From assembly GCA_009602735.1 (NCBI GenBank), contig WELA01005988.1:23743-56091 (forward strand): a stretch of DNA of 32,349 bases, given 5' to 3'. Each line of letters begins with the position of its first letter. The first letter of the stretch is position 1. Below, piece after piece: positions 20,207 to 31,800 of this stretch. Under the pieces are notes generated by a model, which searched no databases, was not told the origin of the DNA, and worked only from the letters and a program-made list of their open reading frames with translations. The position numbers and the translations under genes are program-made. The stretch comes from Mesotaenium endlicherianum (taxonomy: Eukaryota; Streptophyta; Zygnematophyceae; Zygnematales; Mesotaeniaceae).

Positions 20207-20296
20207 TCACTGCAGGGCACCTCTAAAGAAGTTGCCTTCCTGTTGCTTAGAAAAGCCTCCTTCAGGTGGCGGTTCTTCCACATTGTTCCACGTTCC
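20207..20296 (-). CDS. Possible terminal exon of an unidentified gene
   Basis: After a candidate acceptor (TCAGTGCAG) the minus strand encodes 29 codons from GTWNNVEEPPPEGG to GALQ and a stop. The composition (WNN, EEPPPEGG) looks more protein-like than the surrounding noise. I found no partner exon upstream within the next several hundred bases and do not recognise the peptide. It may be a chance frame. Confidence 0.2.
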   Translation of the reverse strand, partial: GTWNNVEEPPPEGGFSKQQEGNFFRGALQ

Positions 20297-22239
20297 CTGC
20301 ACTGACCCACTACACTCCGTCGTCAGGGCTGTAGCCTATGACACGTTAGTGAAAATCACAAGTACACTGAATCCGAATGTAGGAACGCCTAGGTCACGTA
20401 GGACAACGTGACTGGAACTCCCCTTCTAATGCTTTCTCTGACTGGCTAGTGGCTAGGACCTTGCGCTAAAAGCCTGGCAATGAGCAAATTTTGCTTTTAC
20501 CCCTCAAAGCATGGGGTTATCCTCCCTCCAAAATTCGAGCGTTCATTTGGTTGCGCCGTGAAATCAAACTTTTTGATTTTCTGGCCCCATATTAGCCTTA
20601 AGAGTTCCGGGGAAAACAAGTATAACAGGAACCTTTGCGATCTACTTGCATTTCTTGCGAAATAAGTCAATAATTTTGAAAGTGTCGCAGCCATGCACTT
20701 AGCACCCCATGCCTCAAAATGTCAAAATGAACTACCCTCAAACTATGAAAGAATTCACAAATGCGCTCACATATGTATACCTAGTCAATGTTGAGTCCAC
20801 TTGTAAACAATGACCTAACATTCTCCCACGAAAGTAGGTCAGACACCCCTTTTTCCCCCTCCCCGTGCACATTTCAGAACTCTAAATTAGAGAATAATAT
20901 CTATTGGCGCCCTTGCGAGCAAAAACTAAGCTTATTTTTTAGACATCCTTTGAGGACTATCAGTGATCTCATTCTCTTGTCGTTCTACCAAACTTGCGGG
21001 AGAAGGGATTGAAGGCAAAGAAATAAAATGCCTCCAAAACATTTGTGAATCTTCAACTATTTGTTTCACGTGCACCATAGTGATTTTCAAAGTTCACGCA
21101 AAAGGTAAGAAGAGGTGGCATGCCCTTTATCGTGTGAGAAGGTTAGGCACCTAATTGTTGCCACATGGACATTAAAATGACTAGGATACAAGTGTGAAGG
21201 CATTTTCAGATTCTTTCAAAGTTCAAGGGTACTTCATGTTCATTTTGCCACTTTGAGGGATTGGACCACACTTTGCTTTTTGGCAATACCACCAGTTGCC
21301 ACCTATGAACAGAAAAACGACAAAAAGGGCTGACAGCAAGTGATAGGATTCTTCCATAAGTCGTAAATCTTGCTTAGAATTTGTCGTATAGCAAGGCTAA
21401 TTGAGGCAATTCGAGGTAATACGAGCCTCAACGATGTTAGTCACGCTTATACTTGAAGCATTATTCTGTTAATGAAGCAAATACAGCAATGTACACTGAG
21501 TGCCTGTCTCCTCTACATGTGGGCGTAAAATATGACTACGTGGTTGTAAATTATTTGGGACTAATGCTACTGTTATAAAATGGTTTATTCAAAGTATCCA
21601 TTTTAAGAGGTCTGTTGGTCAAAATTGTATGATTAAATTCATTTTTTCAGTTCTTTGTTTTGAAAGTTTTTCGACTCTGTTGGATGCGATGCGATGATCA
21701 GGGAATGTTGTCATCCTTGTTGCAACTTCAAATATTCCTTCCTTTTGCGTCCTCATATTGAACCAACGGCGTTGAATCAAGGTTAATATGTAAGGATTGA
21801 AATAAGCCTTTTCTAATTCTTTTCAATTTAAGTGAGCCCGGTGGGTTCAAGTTGTAATTATTAGTGGTTTGCTTGCGCAATGAGTAGCTGAGCGTAACTG
21901 CTCGTTGGTATAGGGAGTCGTAGTCGCTGCTGAGTTGGGAAATGAGCGCGCTCATTGGCTGTGCCATTTCGTGTTTGAAGAAGTGATTTGCTCACAAAAA
22001 GCGTTCGCTTAGCATACCTTATTCGAGAAATATCCATTGTAGATATATCGCCTTAATAATACTCACGCTTATGCTTGAGGTAACATGTGTTATTGCAAGT
22101 AAACACAGCAAGCACGCAGTATACAATGATAGTGTGGAATGAGATTATTGTGCCTTCACCTTCGGCACTTTCACTTTGGCACTATCTCTTAAACCAGTAG
22201 AGATTTGTTGTTGTGAAGACTGTACGTTTATAGTATCTA

Positions 22240-22592
22240 CGTCTATGGTCTAAGCTGCCTGGCTGAGTGATCTTGGAAGTTGCACTACATATGCTGCTTT
22301 AGTCTGCTCTAACTTGCCATCTACCCATTCCCTTAAGATCCCTATTTGGAACCCTTGCATTTGCTGCAACTGTAACGGTACCCATGTGAAGTGAATGTAT
22401 GCCGTATTCTGCAAACGAGATGCCTATTGCTTGGAAGTATTCCATGAAGTAGCTACATATCTCTGCGTAAATAAGAGCCACTAAGTGGTGGGTCCGAGTG
22501 AGACCTTGAATCAGCAAGTTGCCTTCAACATAACTAGGTGTACCTGGGACCTGCTCCATGAAGAGCAGCAAAACTCGACTGCGATGCCTCAC
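22240..22592 (-). pseudogene. Decayed tyrosine recombinase (YR-type transposon remnant)
   Basis: The minus-strand frame contains EYGIHSLHMG followed by TVTVAANARVPNRDLKGMGRW. This aligns by eye with the C-terminal catalytic block of eukaryotic tyrosine recombinases, where HSLR is followed by a small-residue, Ala-rich stretch and then HGRW. The conserved Arg of H-x-x-R is His here (HSLH), the nucleophilic Tyr segment is lost to a stop after QVRAD, and a frame change after GRW gives a better continuation (EQTKAAYVVQ). The N-terminal half is missing. Such genes occur in DIRS-like and Crypton-like elements. The identification rests on motif memory, so it is moderate. Confidence 0.6.
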
Positions 22593-22719
22593 TTAGCCTT
22601 GTAGCTCCTTACAGTTTTCAATGATAAGTCCCCACTTAGCGACACTCACGCGATATCAACTGAGGAAGATGCGTTCCAAGGTGGTGAGATCAATAGAAAT
22701 CTCAAAGTTTGTGCATATT

Positions 22720-23154
22720 TGTAAAGAGTCAGTATATTGGTATGTATATTTATTTGATTTATTGTGATAGTTGATTAAATACATCTCGCTGAACTCTTGT
22801 TAATATTCAATATAATGGACTCAACCGATATCAGCAGGCTGGAATCAACTTAAGTCAGCTTGCTGACACATTCTTTGACAGCCAGCTCACCACCTTCGGT
22901 CGTACTACAAAACTTCTTAGTAATGCATTTGAGTGTGATATGCTAGATGAAGAGCCAGTTGACACCTTAGTCGGTTGGCGATTCGGGATGATGGGAGATG
23001 GCAATAGATGTTGTTCGCCGAGGTTCTACCAACGTGGTTAACTCCCAAGTAGGTGGTACCATGGCACTTGCCATTGAACAATAAACTCATTCCATGTACA
23101 TATGCTAGATATTGCCATCAAGTTCGGTATTCAAAAACGAGGCCAATTTTCTGC
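22720..23154 (-). repeat. Diverged fragment of the element A LTR, same orientation as element A
   Basis: The reverse complement of this stretch matches about positions 433-885 of the solo LTR, including the AATATACTGA end at 22720 and the GTCAGCTTGCTG palindrome region. Divergence is far higher than between the two young copies. The match stops near 23154, so about 270 bp of the LTR are missing. In the frame that is open in the young copies, this copy has a TGA. Confidence 0.88.
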
Positions 23155-23970
23155 ATATACTTTTTAGAGAATATTTTGAATACGAGGCTGCAAGCCGTTA
23201 ACCAAACTGTGAAATGAATCTTGTTTATTCAAGAAATATAATTTACTTAAATACATGAGAACAGAGATAGTTGGAAGCGTGTAAAATGAGGGAGCAATCT
23301 TTGCCCTTATAACGAGTTCCGTTTACTCATCTATACCCTTGACTCACTTTCAGTGAAATGCCATAGCGACACACTAACTCAAGGCACAAGAAGAGACAAA
23401 GTGAGGACTAGAATCTCTCCTTTAAAAACTCCTGGCCTCTTGCCTACCACGCATACATTCATGTATAAGCACATATACAACATCAGAGGGTTGAATAGCA
23501 AAGGCGCTCTTATTCAAATGACCATAATGTAGCTAAAACACATCTTACTGACTTATATGCAAAATCATGAAATGTGTCCAATATGTGACCCCGAGACATC
23601 AGAAGCGATGACTATGTCAATGCTTAACCAAATTGAGCAAACTCAACAGCAACGAACGCGTTGACGAGACCTTTTTGAAAGGTCCTAGTTCGCTTAATTT
23701 GGTGCACAGACGAAGACGCCAGGTTAATTTGCGTGAAAGCTGGTCATAATAACGAACCAAAAGTGCACCACATGACTTGCAAGAGCAATGCGGCTCTTAA
23801 GCCTAATGTCTTGAATGAGGAACCACGAGATCCTAGCCTGCTATGTACCTAGTGACCACCTGATTGACTGCGGCGCAAGGTGTGCCATTTCGTGGGAAAT
23901 TCGTTTAGTTGGGACCCACAGATCTAGGTGTAACGACCATGTTAATTGGTCGGTTGACTAAATTGTCCTA
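23155..23970. other. Stretch between two opposed LTR fragments
   Basis: About 0.8 kb of AT-rich sequence separate the two LTR fragments. It shows no similarity by eye to gag or pol and no coding signal, so I cannot say whether it is element interior or host DNA. Confidence 0.45.
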
Positions 23971-24566
23971 TGAGATGAATGGACTTGCCAATAGGTGATT
24001 AACACTTGATAAAAGAACTTATAAACACTTATAAACACTTACATCTTATTAACACTGAATAAAAGATCTGATGAAGGATCTTTGTATCAGCAAGTAACCT
24101 TTATGATGTTTTCTGGATAACTTATTGATCAGCAAAAGACCTCACAATACTCATAAGCAATACTCATAAGTCAATTGCAAGTAACGAGCATCAATCATGC
24201 AATCAGTAAACTCATACATAAGCAAGGTTAGTAAGCAATTTGTGTAACGGTTTGCAGCCTTGGATTCATATGTTCTCCCAGTAACTGTACAGAGAGTTGG
24301 CCTCATTTTTGAATGCCGAACTCGAGAGCATAACCTAGCCTATGTACATGGAATGAGTTTACTGTTCAACGGCAAGTGCGATGGCACCACCTACCCGGGA
24401 GTCAACTACGTTGGTAGGACCTCGACTAACCAGATCCACAACCATCTCCCATCATCCCAAATCGCCATCCACCCAAGGGTGTCATTTGGCCAATCATCTA
24501 GCATATCACACTTAGATGCATAAGTAGGCAGTTTACTAATACCGCGTACGACAGTCAACTTGACCT
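23971..24566 (+). repeat. Diverged fragment of the element A LTR, opposite orientation
   Basis: Starting TGAGATGAATGG, this matches about positions 164-700 of the solo LTR, with insertions such as a tripled ACTTATAAAC-like motif near 24010-24040. The block around 24294-24480 is very well conserved with the young LTRs, while the rest is diverged. The remaining part of the LTR, including its other end, is missing. Confidence 0.88.
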
Positions 24567-26727
24567 GTTGATTTAATGCCAGGTTCCTTGCGACATAAGC
24601 TATCGTTTGAGATTAATTTCACAAAAAACGAATAAGTATTAAGAAATTCCGAGCACATACCACAGGGCCAAGTAGTTGGTCCTGAAAGTGAGAGTTGGTC
24701 CATACAAGGACCTCGGGGCTATTTAGTGTTAAGGTGCTCCTTACTTGAACCCCCAAGGGCACCTTTCCGCCTTTAAATCCGCAATACTATTGAAGTACTA
24801 TGTGGTACACATGCTACAACAAAGTTACCCTAAGGTGCTCAATTAAATCTATTGAAGACAACTTCTTTTGAGCTTGGTGGAGGGAAAACCCTTGCACACT
24901 TAGACTTAAATCATTGCAAATATGAGTGGTTGAACATGGGAAAGAAGTACCCCTTGAAGGCAGGATAATGAAAACTCCATAAATCTTGCAATCTATATGT
25001 TATTGCCTATGGGTCATTGCTTGAACGCGCAACATTGCACCACAACATTGCACCATAAGTAAAGTTCCAAGCACAGACGTTGTTCTTATACGGGCCAAGT
25101 TTAGAAGCAAAGTTGCTTAATGGTACAGTAGTGACACAATTACAGAAGAGACCTTTCAAGTTCCCATAAGCGACTAGTCCACTAGAGACAAAGCACCTCC
25201 GTAATATTTTCGGTGGAGTAAGTCATCTTAAATCCTGTTCTAAATTGCGTTGTTTAGAGAGAATACTCCGACATGCTACAGTTTTTCAAAGTACAAAAAG
25301 AAAGGTGTAATAATGGGAAGAATGGAATCATCGGTTTATAATTGTGATGTGTTTGGGGTGGCATGCAGCTCATCTACTTCTTTTACCAAATCCGTAGAAG
25401 TTTGCAGATCCACCACATCTTACGTGGATCTTGCAACCCACACGTGTTGCCCCTAACTTATTGTATAGAATCTTACACCAAGCCTTCTTGTTTTTGGTCA
25501 CTGGAGTAATTACTAGCTGCATTCTTCTTGCAATCAACACAAGCTTCATGTGAACTTCAACTAACTTGTGCGTATCCTTGCTTGCTACAATGAATAGTTT
25601 ATTCATAAGGTTGTTTTTGCCTCACCATCTTTTGCCCTCCTTGACGAATCGGAATTTGGAGTCACGAATGAATGCATTTAAGGCGAATTAAACTCAAGTA
25701 CCCTTAACCCTAAAAAGACGGTCGACCATTCACAACTTGGTATGAAGAAGACTAGGCAAATGAACGTATCAGCTGCCATGTTGATTAAGGTGAGATGAGA
25801 CGCACTACAGATTGTCGGCAGAATTGTATGGCTTAATTTGCAATTCCCTCAATTAAAAGAATAAGACCCAAAGATGAAAAGATATCACCTTGCATGCGTT
25901 GTGTGCCTTGGGTCCGATGCAGATATGTAAAAGTGGTACAGTTTCCTATCCCCCGTTGGTTTATGCTTTGACTATGCCGCATATAGCAAATCAAAAGAGA
26001 GAGAATATCATGACCACCAACATCGAGTGGCGCCATATCTAAAAGTTTGCATCCCTATCCACTATTTTACATGATGGTTGAAAGGGCATGTCCTGCGAGA
26101 GTGTAAACATGAAGCGGAGGCAACCTCGTGCAAGCCTTTTAGTACATCCATGGGATATTGTACATACAAAGGTGACCTCCTTGCACACGTGGAAAGTACA
26201 CATGCCACTCCACACATACATGATACCTGTATATATACGCCTAGCTCGAACTCACACGATACTTCAAAAAGAATAAAAGAATGACATTCCTTTCGAGGGG
26301 TAGCAGTCACATGCTAGAAGCCCCCCAAGTGTTCGCTGGGCCTTCATCTTTTGTCAAATAGTCTCGCCTATTGCCCTGCAAGCCAATACCGTGCTCGTGT
26401 TAGGGAAGTGCACAACAAATTTCAAAATATATGGCGTACATGCATCCAACAGCATTATAATCGGCTTCTTGCGCCAACAACATTGCAGGAGTTTAAAAAA
26501 GAGAATAAATTCATAGAGACATCTATTGAAGAGAACAACATACACCCTCCACAAGATACAAGCTTGCCATCAAATCACAGGTATACAGCCACCCGCCTAC
26601 ACATTAACAATCCAGCCTTAAAAGTCAGCTAGCTTACACGCAGGTTCAACGTCCCTTGCATACAACCCACTCGTACCCTGCACCTCAAGCTTTTCACTCA
26701 AGTGACATGACCCCGGCCTTGCAAGCA
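24567..26727. other. Intergenic stretch, no gene recognised
   Basis: About 2.2 kb of AT-rich sequence. Only short open frames without recognisable motifs are present on either strand. The right end probably includes the 3' untranslated region of the neighbouring minus-strand gene. Confidence 0.45.
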
Positions 26728-26763
26728 TCAATGCATCTTTACGGCACTCAATCCTTGAAGCTT
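26728..26763 (-). CDS. Glycosyltransferase-like gene, candidate last exon
   Basis: After a pyrimidine-rich tract ending CATTTCTTTGAG, the phase-0 frame reads KLQGLSAVKMH and stops. Following HFQ, a short basic tail is what I would expect. A 36-bp exon can arise by chance, so this is tentative. Confidence 0.35.
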   Translation of the reverse strand, partial: KLQGLSAVKMH

Positions 26764-26865
26764 CTCAAAGAAATGCCGAGGCCCAAAACAGAGAACCGGG
26801 GCAGAGGCCAGGCCCCATCACGAGCATAAGGCAGGGGGCGGGGGAGTATTTACGCGCAAGCGCGC

Positions 26866-26896
<31 letters not shown>

Positions 26897-28356
26897 CACA
26901 CACACACACACACAGGCGCACCTGGAAATGCACGGCGAGGAACTGGATGGGCTTGATCTGCGGGGTCCCCAGCCACGCCTCGTAGTGCTCGTAGTGCTTC
27001 GACAGGGGGCACTTGCTGCCCTGCGGGAAGATGAAGAGGCGCGTCGGGGACAGGATGGAGAAGTTGTTGTCGAAGACGCAGAGGCCGTGGTCCGACCACG
27101 TCGAGTTCTGGCACATACGCGGCTGGCATAACGAATCCACCGCAAACTTGGGCGTGAACTTGGCCCGCAGCCTCCTGGCCCTCTCTGGCCTGCACGCCAT
27201 GCCCGCCCAAGCACACACGCGCTCGACACAAAACCCCCCCACGTCACCACCAACTTTCAGCCGCCACCAAGCCAAGTCAGACACCCCCTTCTGTGTGCGG
27301 AGGAGGAGGTGGTGCGGCAGTGAGCAGAGCCCTACTGACCCAAGGCGGCTCGTGGGCTGGCTGCACGAAAGGAGTGGTGGCTCCGGCTTCGGCTCGGACA
27401 AGGCCTTGCCTGGTTCTACGCCTTACACCTAAAGCTGAAGGTGCACAAGCCTCCTGGACAGCACGCGGGTGAGAGTGCTTGCCTTCTTTTGTCACAAAGG
27501 AAGACTGGCATGCTTGAGTCGGCCACTTCGTGACAAAGCACCCTCACATCCGATACACGTCGACCCTCTGTGCAATCCCTGGTCACACAGCATGGCAGAG
27601 TGCCGGGCCGGGCTGGGCAGCACACCAAGCCAAGGTCAACCTTTGCTCCCCTCTCAGCCCCAGGGCTGCTCCTGCTTGCAACCAGCCACGAGTTCTTGGC
27701 GAAGTCACCATCGCTGCGCCGAGCCTACTGCCAGCACTCTCCGACCAGACCTTGCAACACAGGTTGCTCAAGAGGAAGGTGCCTGCACGGAGACAGGACT
27801 CAAATGGGCGGCAAGATGCTACTTCTGCTAAACCGCGAGGAGTTAGGCTGTGGTGGTGGTGGCGGCGGCGATGTAACAGTGCAGAGAGCAGGACAGATGG
27901 GGCCAGAGAAGATTCAAGGAACCCAGACAGCCATGGCGCACCAAGGGCTTCCCATTGCTGGGAAGGGTGAAGGGATCTGAGCTGGTAAGCCATGAGCTCC
28001 ATAGGGCCGGGAATGCAGTCCTCCCAATGGAAGGGTGGGTCATCCGGCACTGGCGCAACATACCAGCGGTGCACAGAACATCATGCAGTCCACACGACTT
28101 CAAGGCACATGCACGCCGGATGCTGAGCTGGCTGCTTCTTCCAGAGAGGTGCTTGTTGTTCAGTGGAGGAAAAGAGAAGAGGATGAAAAGGGGGGNCGGC
28201 CGAGGGCGGCCAGGCCCACCCAGGCCTTGGAGAGGTCTACCGCTGACACGTCCAGGTAGGGGTCCTGGATGACCAGCTGCCCCTGCACGGATCCTCGCGA
28301 GGCTGCACCCACACGAAGCGACACACACGAGCACGCACACACGCGGAGACACACAT

Positions 28357-28391
<35 letters not shown>

Positions 28392-28795
28392 AGCACATGC
28401 ACATACACACACACACGCACGCACGCACAAACATGCACATATAAGTAACAATGTGAGAGTTTGTATCTGCCAGGACTGGGCAGGACTTCCCTTTCAGAGG
28501 TGGCGACTGCGCAGCATGCTACCTCTTTCCATCCTTTCCACCAACACCACGCCATGCTGTTCCATGTCCTGCTTAGCGGAGCACTCTCCTGCCCCTCCTG
28601 CAGCGCTGGTAATATTGAGCCCTGGACCAGCTAACCCAGCAGTGTTCTCTGGTCCCCCTTGCTGATAGCTTTGCAGTTGACGGGCGCTTCCAACGCAAAG
28701 GCAGCCTCTGCTTATGCGCCCTGAGCAGAACACCAAATGCCCCATACGTACGTGCGCATGTGTATTTGTTGGCGGGGGGGTCTGGAGAATGTTAG

Positions 28796-28869
<74 letters not shown>

Positions 28870-31800
28870 CAGACCGCGTCCCACGCGCGTATTGTGTGGC
28901 GGATGCAGAGGCCTTACGTGATTCCGATGCGGTCCTCGGCCATGCACGCGGGCTCCGCGTCGTGCAGCCAGCAGTCGGAGTAGGTGTACCACGCCAGGAG
29001 GGTCATGTCGCCGTACTCCTTCTGCTGGATGGGGCGCACGCCCGCCTCGCGCTTGCTGCCGAACAGCTCCTCCTCCACCACCACCAGGTAGAACTTCAGG
29101 AAGTCGCACAGCGCCTCGTACGTCCACAGCGCTGCAAAAAAGCACACGCAAGCACGCGCGCACGTGCCGATTGCGCCGATCAACGGTGCAGATGCGACGA
29201 CAAGCCCACCGGATGGACGACAACAACGCTTGAAATCAGTTCATGAGCAGAAACGAGCGCGCCGGGATAGGCGGGGGAGAAGCTGGCCAGATGAAAGTCA
29301 GCGGGAATTGCCGACAAGGTCAGCCGGAACCTCGAGAGAATGAAGTACAAGCAGCGGGACAAAACACACCAGGCAGTGCTGGGGCTCACGCTTCTTCCTT
29401 CCCTTTCTAACCAGTGCGAATCTATTTACCAAAAGTGCACACGATATGCAGACACACTACACTGCTACATTCTTGCACTGAACGAGGAGCCCGAGGGCGG
29501 GCCGCGGACAGGCAGCGCGGAGAGCGTGGCTGGCAAAGCCAGCAGCACTCCCCAGCTTGTAACACGAGCAGTGCATGAGAGCCTGCAAAACAGGAGTATT
29601 GTCCGGGAGCAGGCACGACCCTGCAGCCGTTTTGGGCGGCGATGGCCTCCCCTCACAACGTCCACAGGGTGCATATGCCACCTGGCAGGGGGGGAAGGAG
29701 TAGGCAGCGTGGTTTTTGAGTGGTGAGACCAACGGCAGCCGCAGCCTTTTGGCTGTGGGCAGGAGGCCTTTCATGAGAGGGGGCGAGGCGAGCTCTGACG
29801 GAACGTCATCTACCGTCAGATGATAATGCCTGCCAGGCCTTCACAGCTCTCTTTCACATCAGGACGCGCATACCCGTGGTAAGGGCAAGGAAGAGGGGGC
29901 GAAAATAAGCCCCCCCCAGGGTGGGGAGTGGAGGAGGCAAGGAAGAGATGCCGCTCAGATACTCATGTGCACACGCATGCGCACGCGAGCAGGCGCCTGC
30001 ATGCACACGCCTCTGCCCGTCGGCCCACATGTGGGCGGGGCCCACGAGGGGAGGGGGGACACTCACCGACGTGGCCGGAGACGGCGGTGGACTCGTACTG
30101 ACTGGGCAGAGGGGGGGGGCGCATGGAGGGCCAGCGCATGGGCAGCGCGACGGACGCGTTGGGTAGCGCCCACGCCGCGTACTCTGTGATGTTGGCGTAC
30201 AGCATCACCTCGCTGCCCAGGTACAGCACGCGGCTCAGATTGTGCCGCTCCATGAAGTCCTTGAGCAGCCACCAGCGCAGCGTGTCCTGGCGCGCGGGCC
30301 CCACCTTCATCTGCCCTTGCATGCTCCCGCGCACGCCCGCCCGCACACATGCAAGCATGCACACATGGGCCCGGGGTGGGTGGAAGCTGTCAGCGCCAAT
30401 ATCAGGCAGGCGTCACCATCCCCCCCTCCCCTCTCGCACCCCCACCCTGTACAGGTGGCTGGCTGAAGAGCTCTTGCTGCAGACATGGTGCAACTCTTGA
30501 GGAGGGCACATTGCCACTCGCCTGGATAGGAGGGGGAGAGGGAACAGGGAAGGGGGACGGGGGTGGGNAGCACGTGTACACGTATAGACACGTAACCCTG
30601 CCTCTCCGTCCCCCGTTCTCTCCCAGGGGTCTTTGTTGTTGTCCTTCCTTGCTCCCACAATCCTCCTCAAAGGCGAGAAAGCAATAAATGACTGAGAAGG
30701 CATGAAGAGAGCATTTCAGCCTGGCCTGGGAGAGAGCCAGGTGGCATGCTCGTATGATCAGTGCCTTACCATTATGGTCAAGGCTCCGTGTTAGGCTCTG
30801 CGGGCTGAGCTGCTCTCATGCAGGGCAGCAGTGAGCGAGGGAGGGAGGAAAGGAGAGGGAGGGAGGGGGGGGGCAGACAGGAAGTAAAGGGTGTCCTTCC
30901 TGCAGCCCTACGACTGCTTCTGAGCCTCAAGCTGCAAGCATGAGACCAGGTCAGCAAGGCGACGACGAACAAGCTGACAGGCCTACAGACAGCTGTCGTG
31001 GCCCCATCTACGGGCAATGGGGCATGGGCTGCCAGCTGGCTGGCTCAAACGTGCAAGAGGCGGTGCGGGCTTACATGAAACCAGAGGGAGGTCTCGTTGT
31101 AGTCATCTTTGGACTCGGCGATGACGCCGAGGCCCGCGATATGCGACTGGTTGGGGCTGGGCCCTATTATGTACACCTCGTCGTTTAGCTTTCGAGCCTA
31201 CACACCCCCCCTCTCCACACACACACGTCACACACGCACGCACACACGCACGCACACACATGAGCACATGTGCGCATGCACATTTCCCCGCAAAACCTTA
31301 AGAGGGCGCAAACAGAGGGGGGAAGGAGAGGACAGCAGACCTTCCCCCCCTATCCTCAAGCCTCTTCTCCTGACAGTTCCCCTTGGCCTGCCATCTAACA
31401 CAAACGCGCGGTCCGAGTTCGCGCACGTCTGATATTCTAGCAGGCGTGCCATCCGGATCTCACGAGCCGCCCAGTGGGAACAGAGGACATGGCTTTGCGG
31501 CTTTGCAAAACAATCTCCTTGGCATGCAAGTTACTGAGGGAGAGAGACAGAGGGGTCGACTCAATAAAGTCCCCCCTCGAACTGGGCCAGGCTACTTTAA
31601 GCACAAGCCAACCGCCCCAGAGGTGCACTCTGCAACAATGGCCTTTCATGACGGCCTCGCTTCAGTGCCAGCTCATCTACGTCGAGCTGGCTCCTGAAGA
31701 AATGTGCAGTCAGACGCTTGCCCGGCACCCATGGGGCTGGCTGGCCTGATGGCTGACAAAGCGAGGCCTGTGGTGAGACGTCCCGGGAGCGCCAAAATTG

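Larger units (their letters stand above)
19165..22239. other. Intergenic stretch upstream of the AP2 gene
   Basis: About 3 kb with no confident gene. The left end should contain the AP2 promoter and 5' untranslated region, but I see no clear TATA box. It includes an inverted repeat at 19861-19893, a possible short terminal exon at 20207-20296 (minus), and a diverged direct repeat pair near 21430-21500 and 22066-22140 sharing TCACGCTTATRCTTGA. The remainder shows nothing I recognise. Confidence 0.5.

Noticed and set aside
25370..25606. 78-codon minus-strand frame, and similar short frames across 24567-26727
   Set aside because: No motif, no splice or codon-usage support, and length expected by chance in this region.
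26818..28555. Long frames rich in alternating Cys-Val or Thr-His residues
   Set aside because: They are translations of CA/TG microsatellites.
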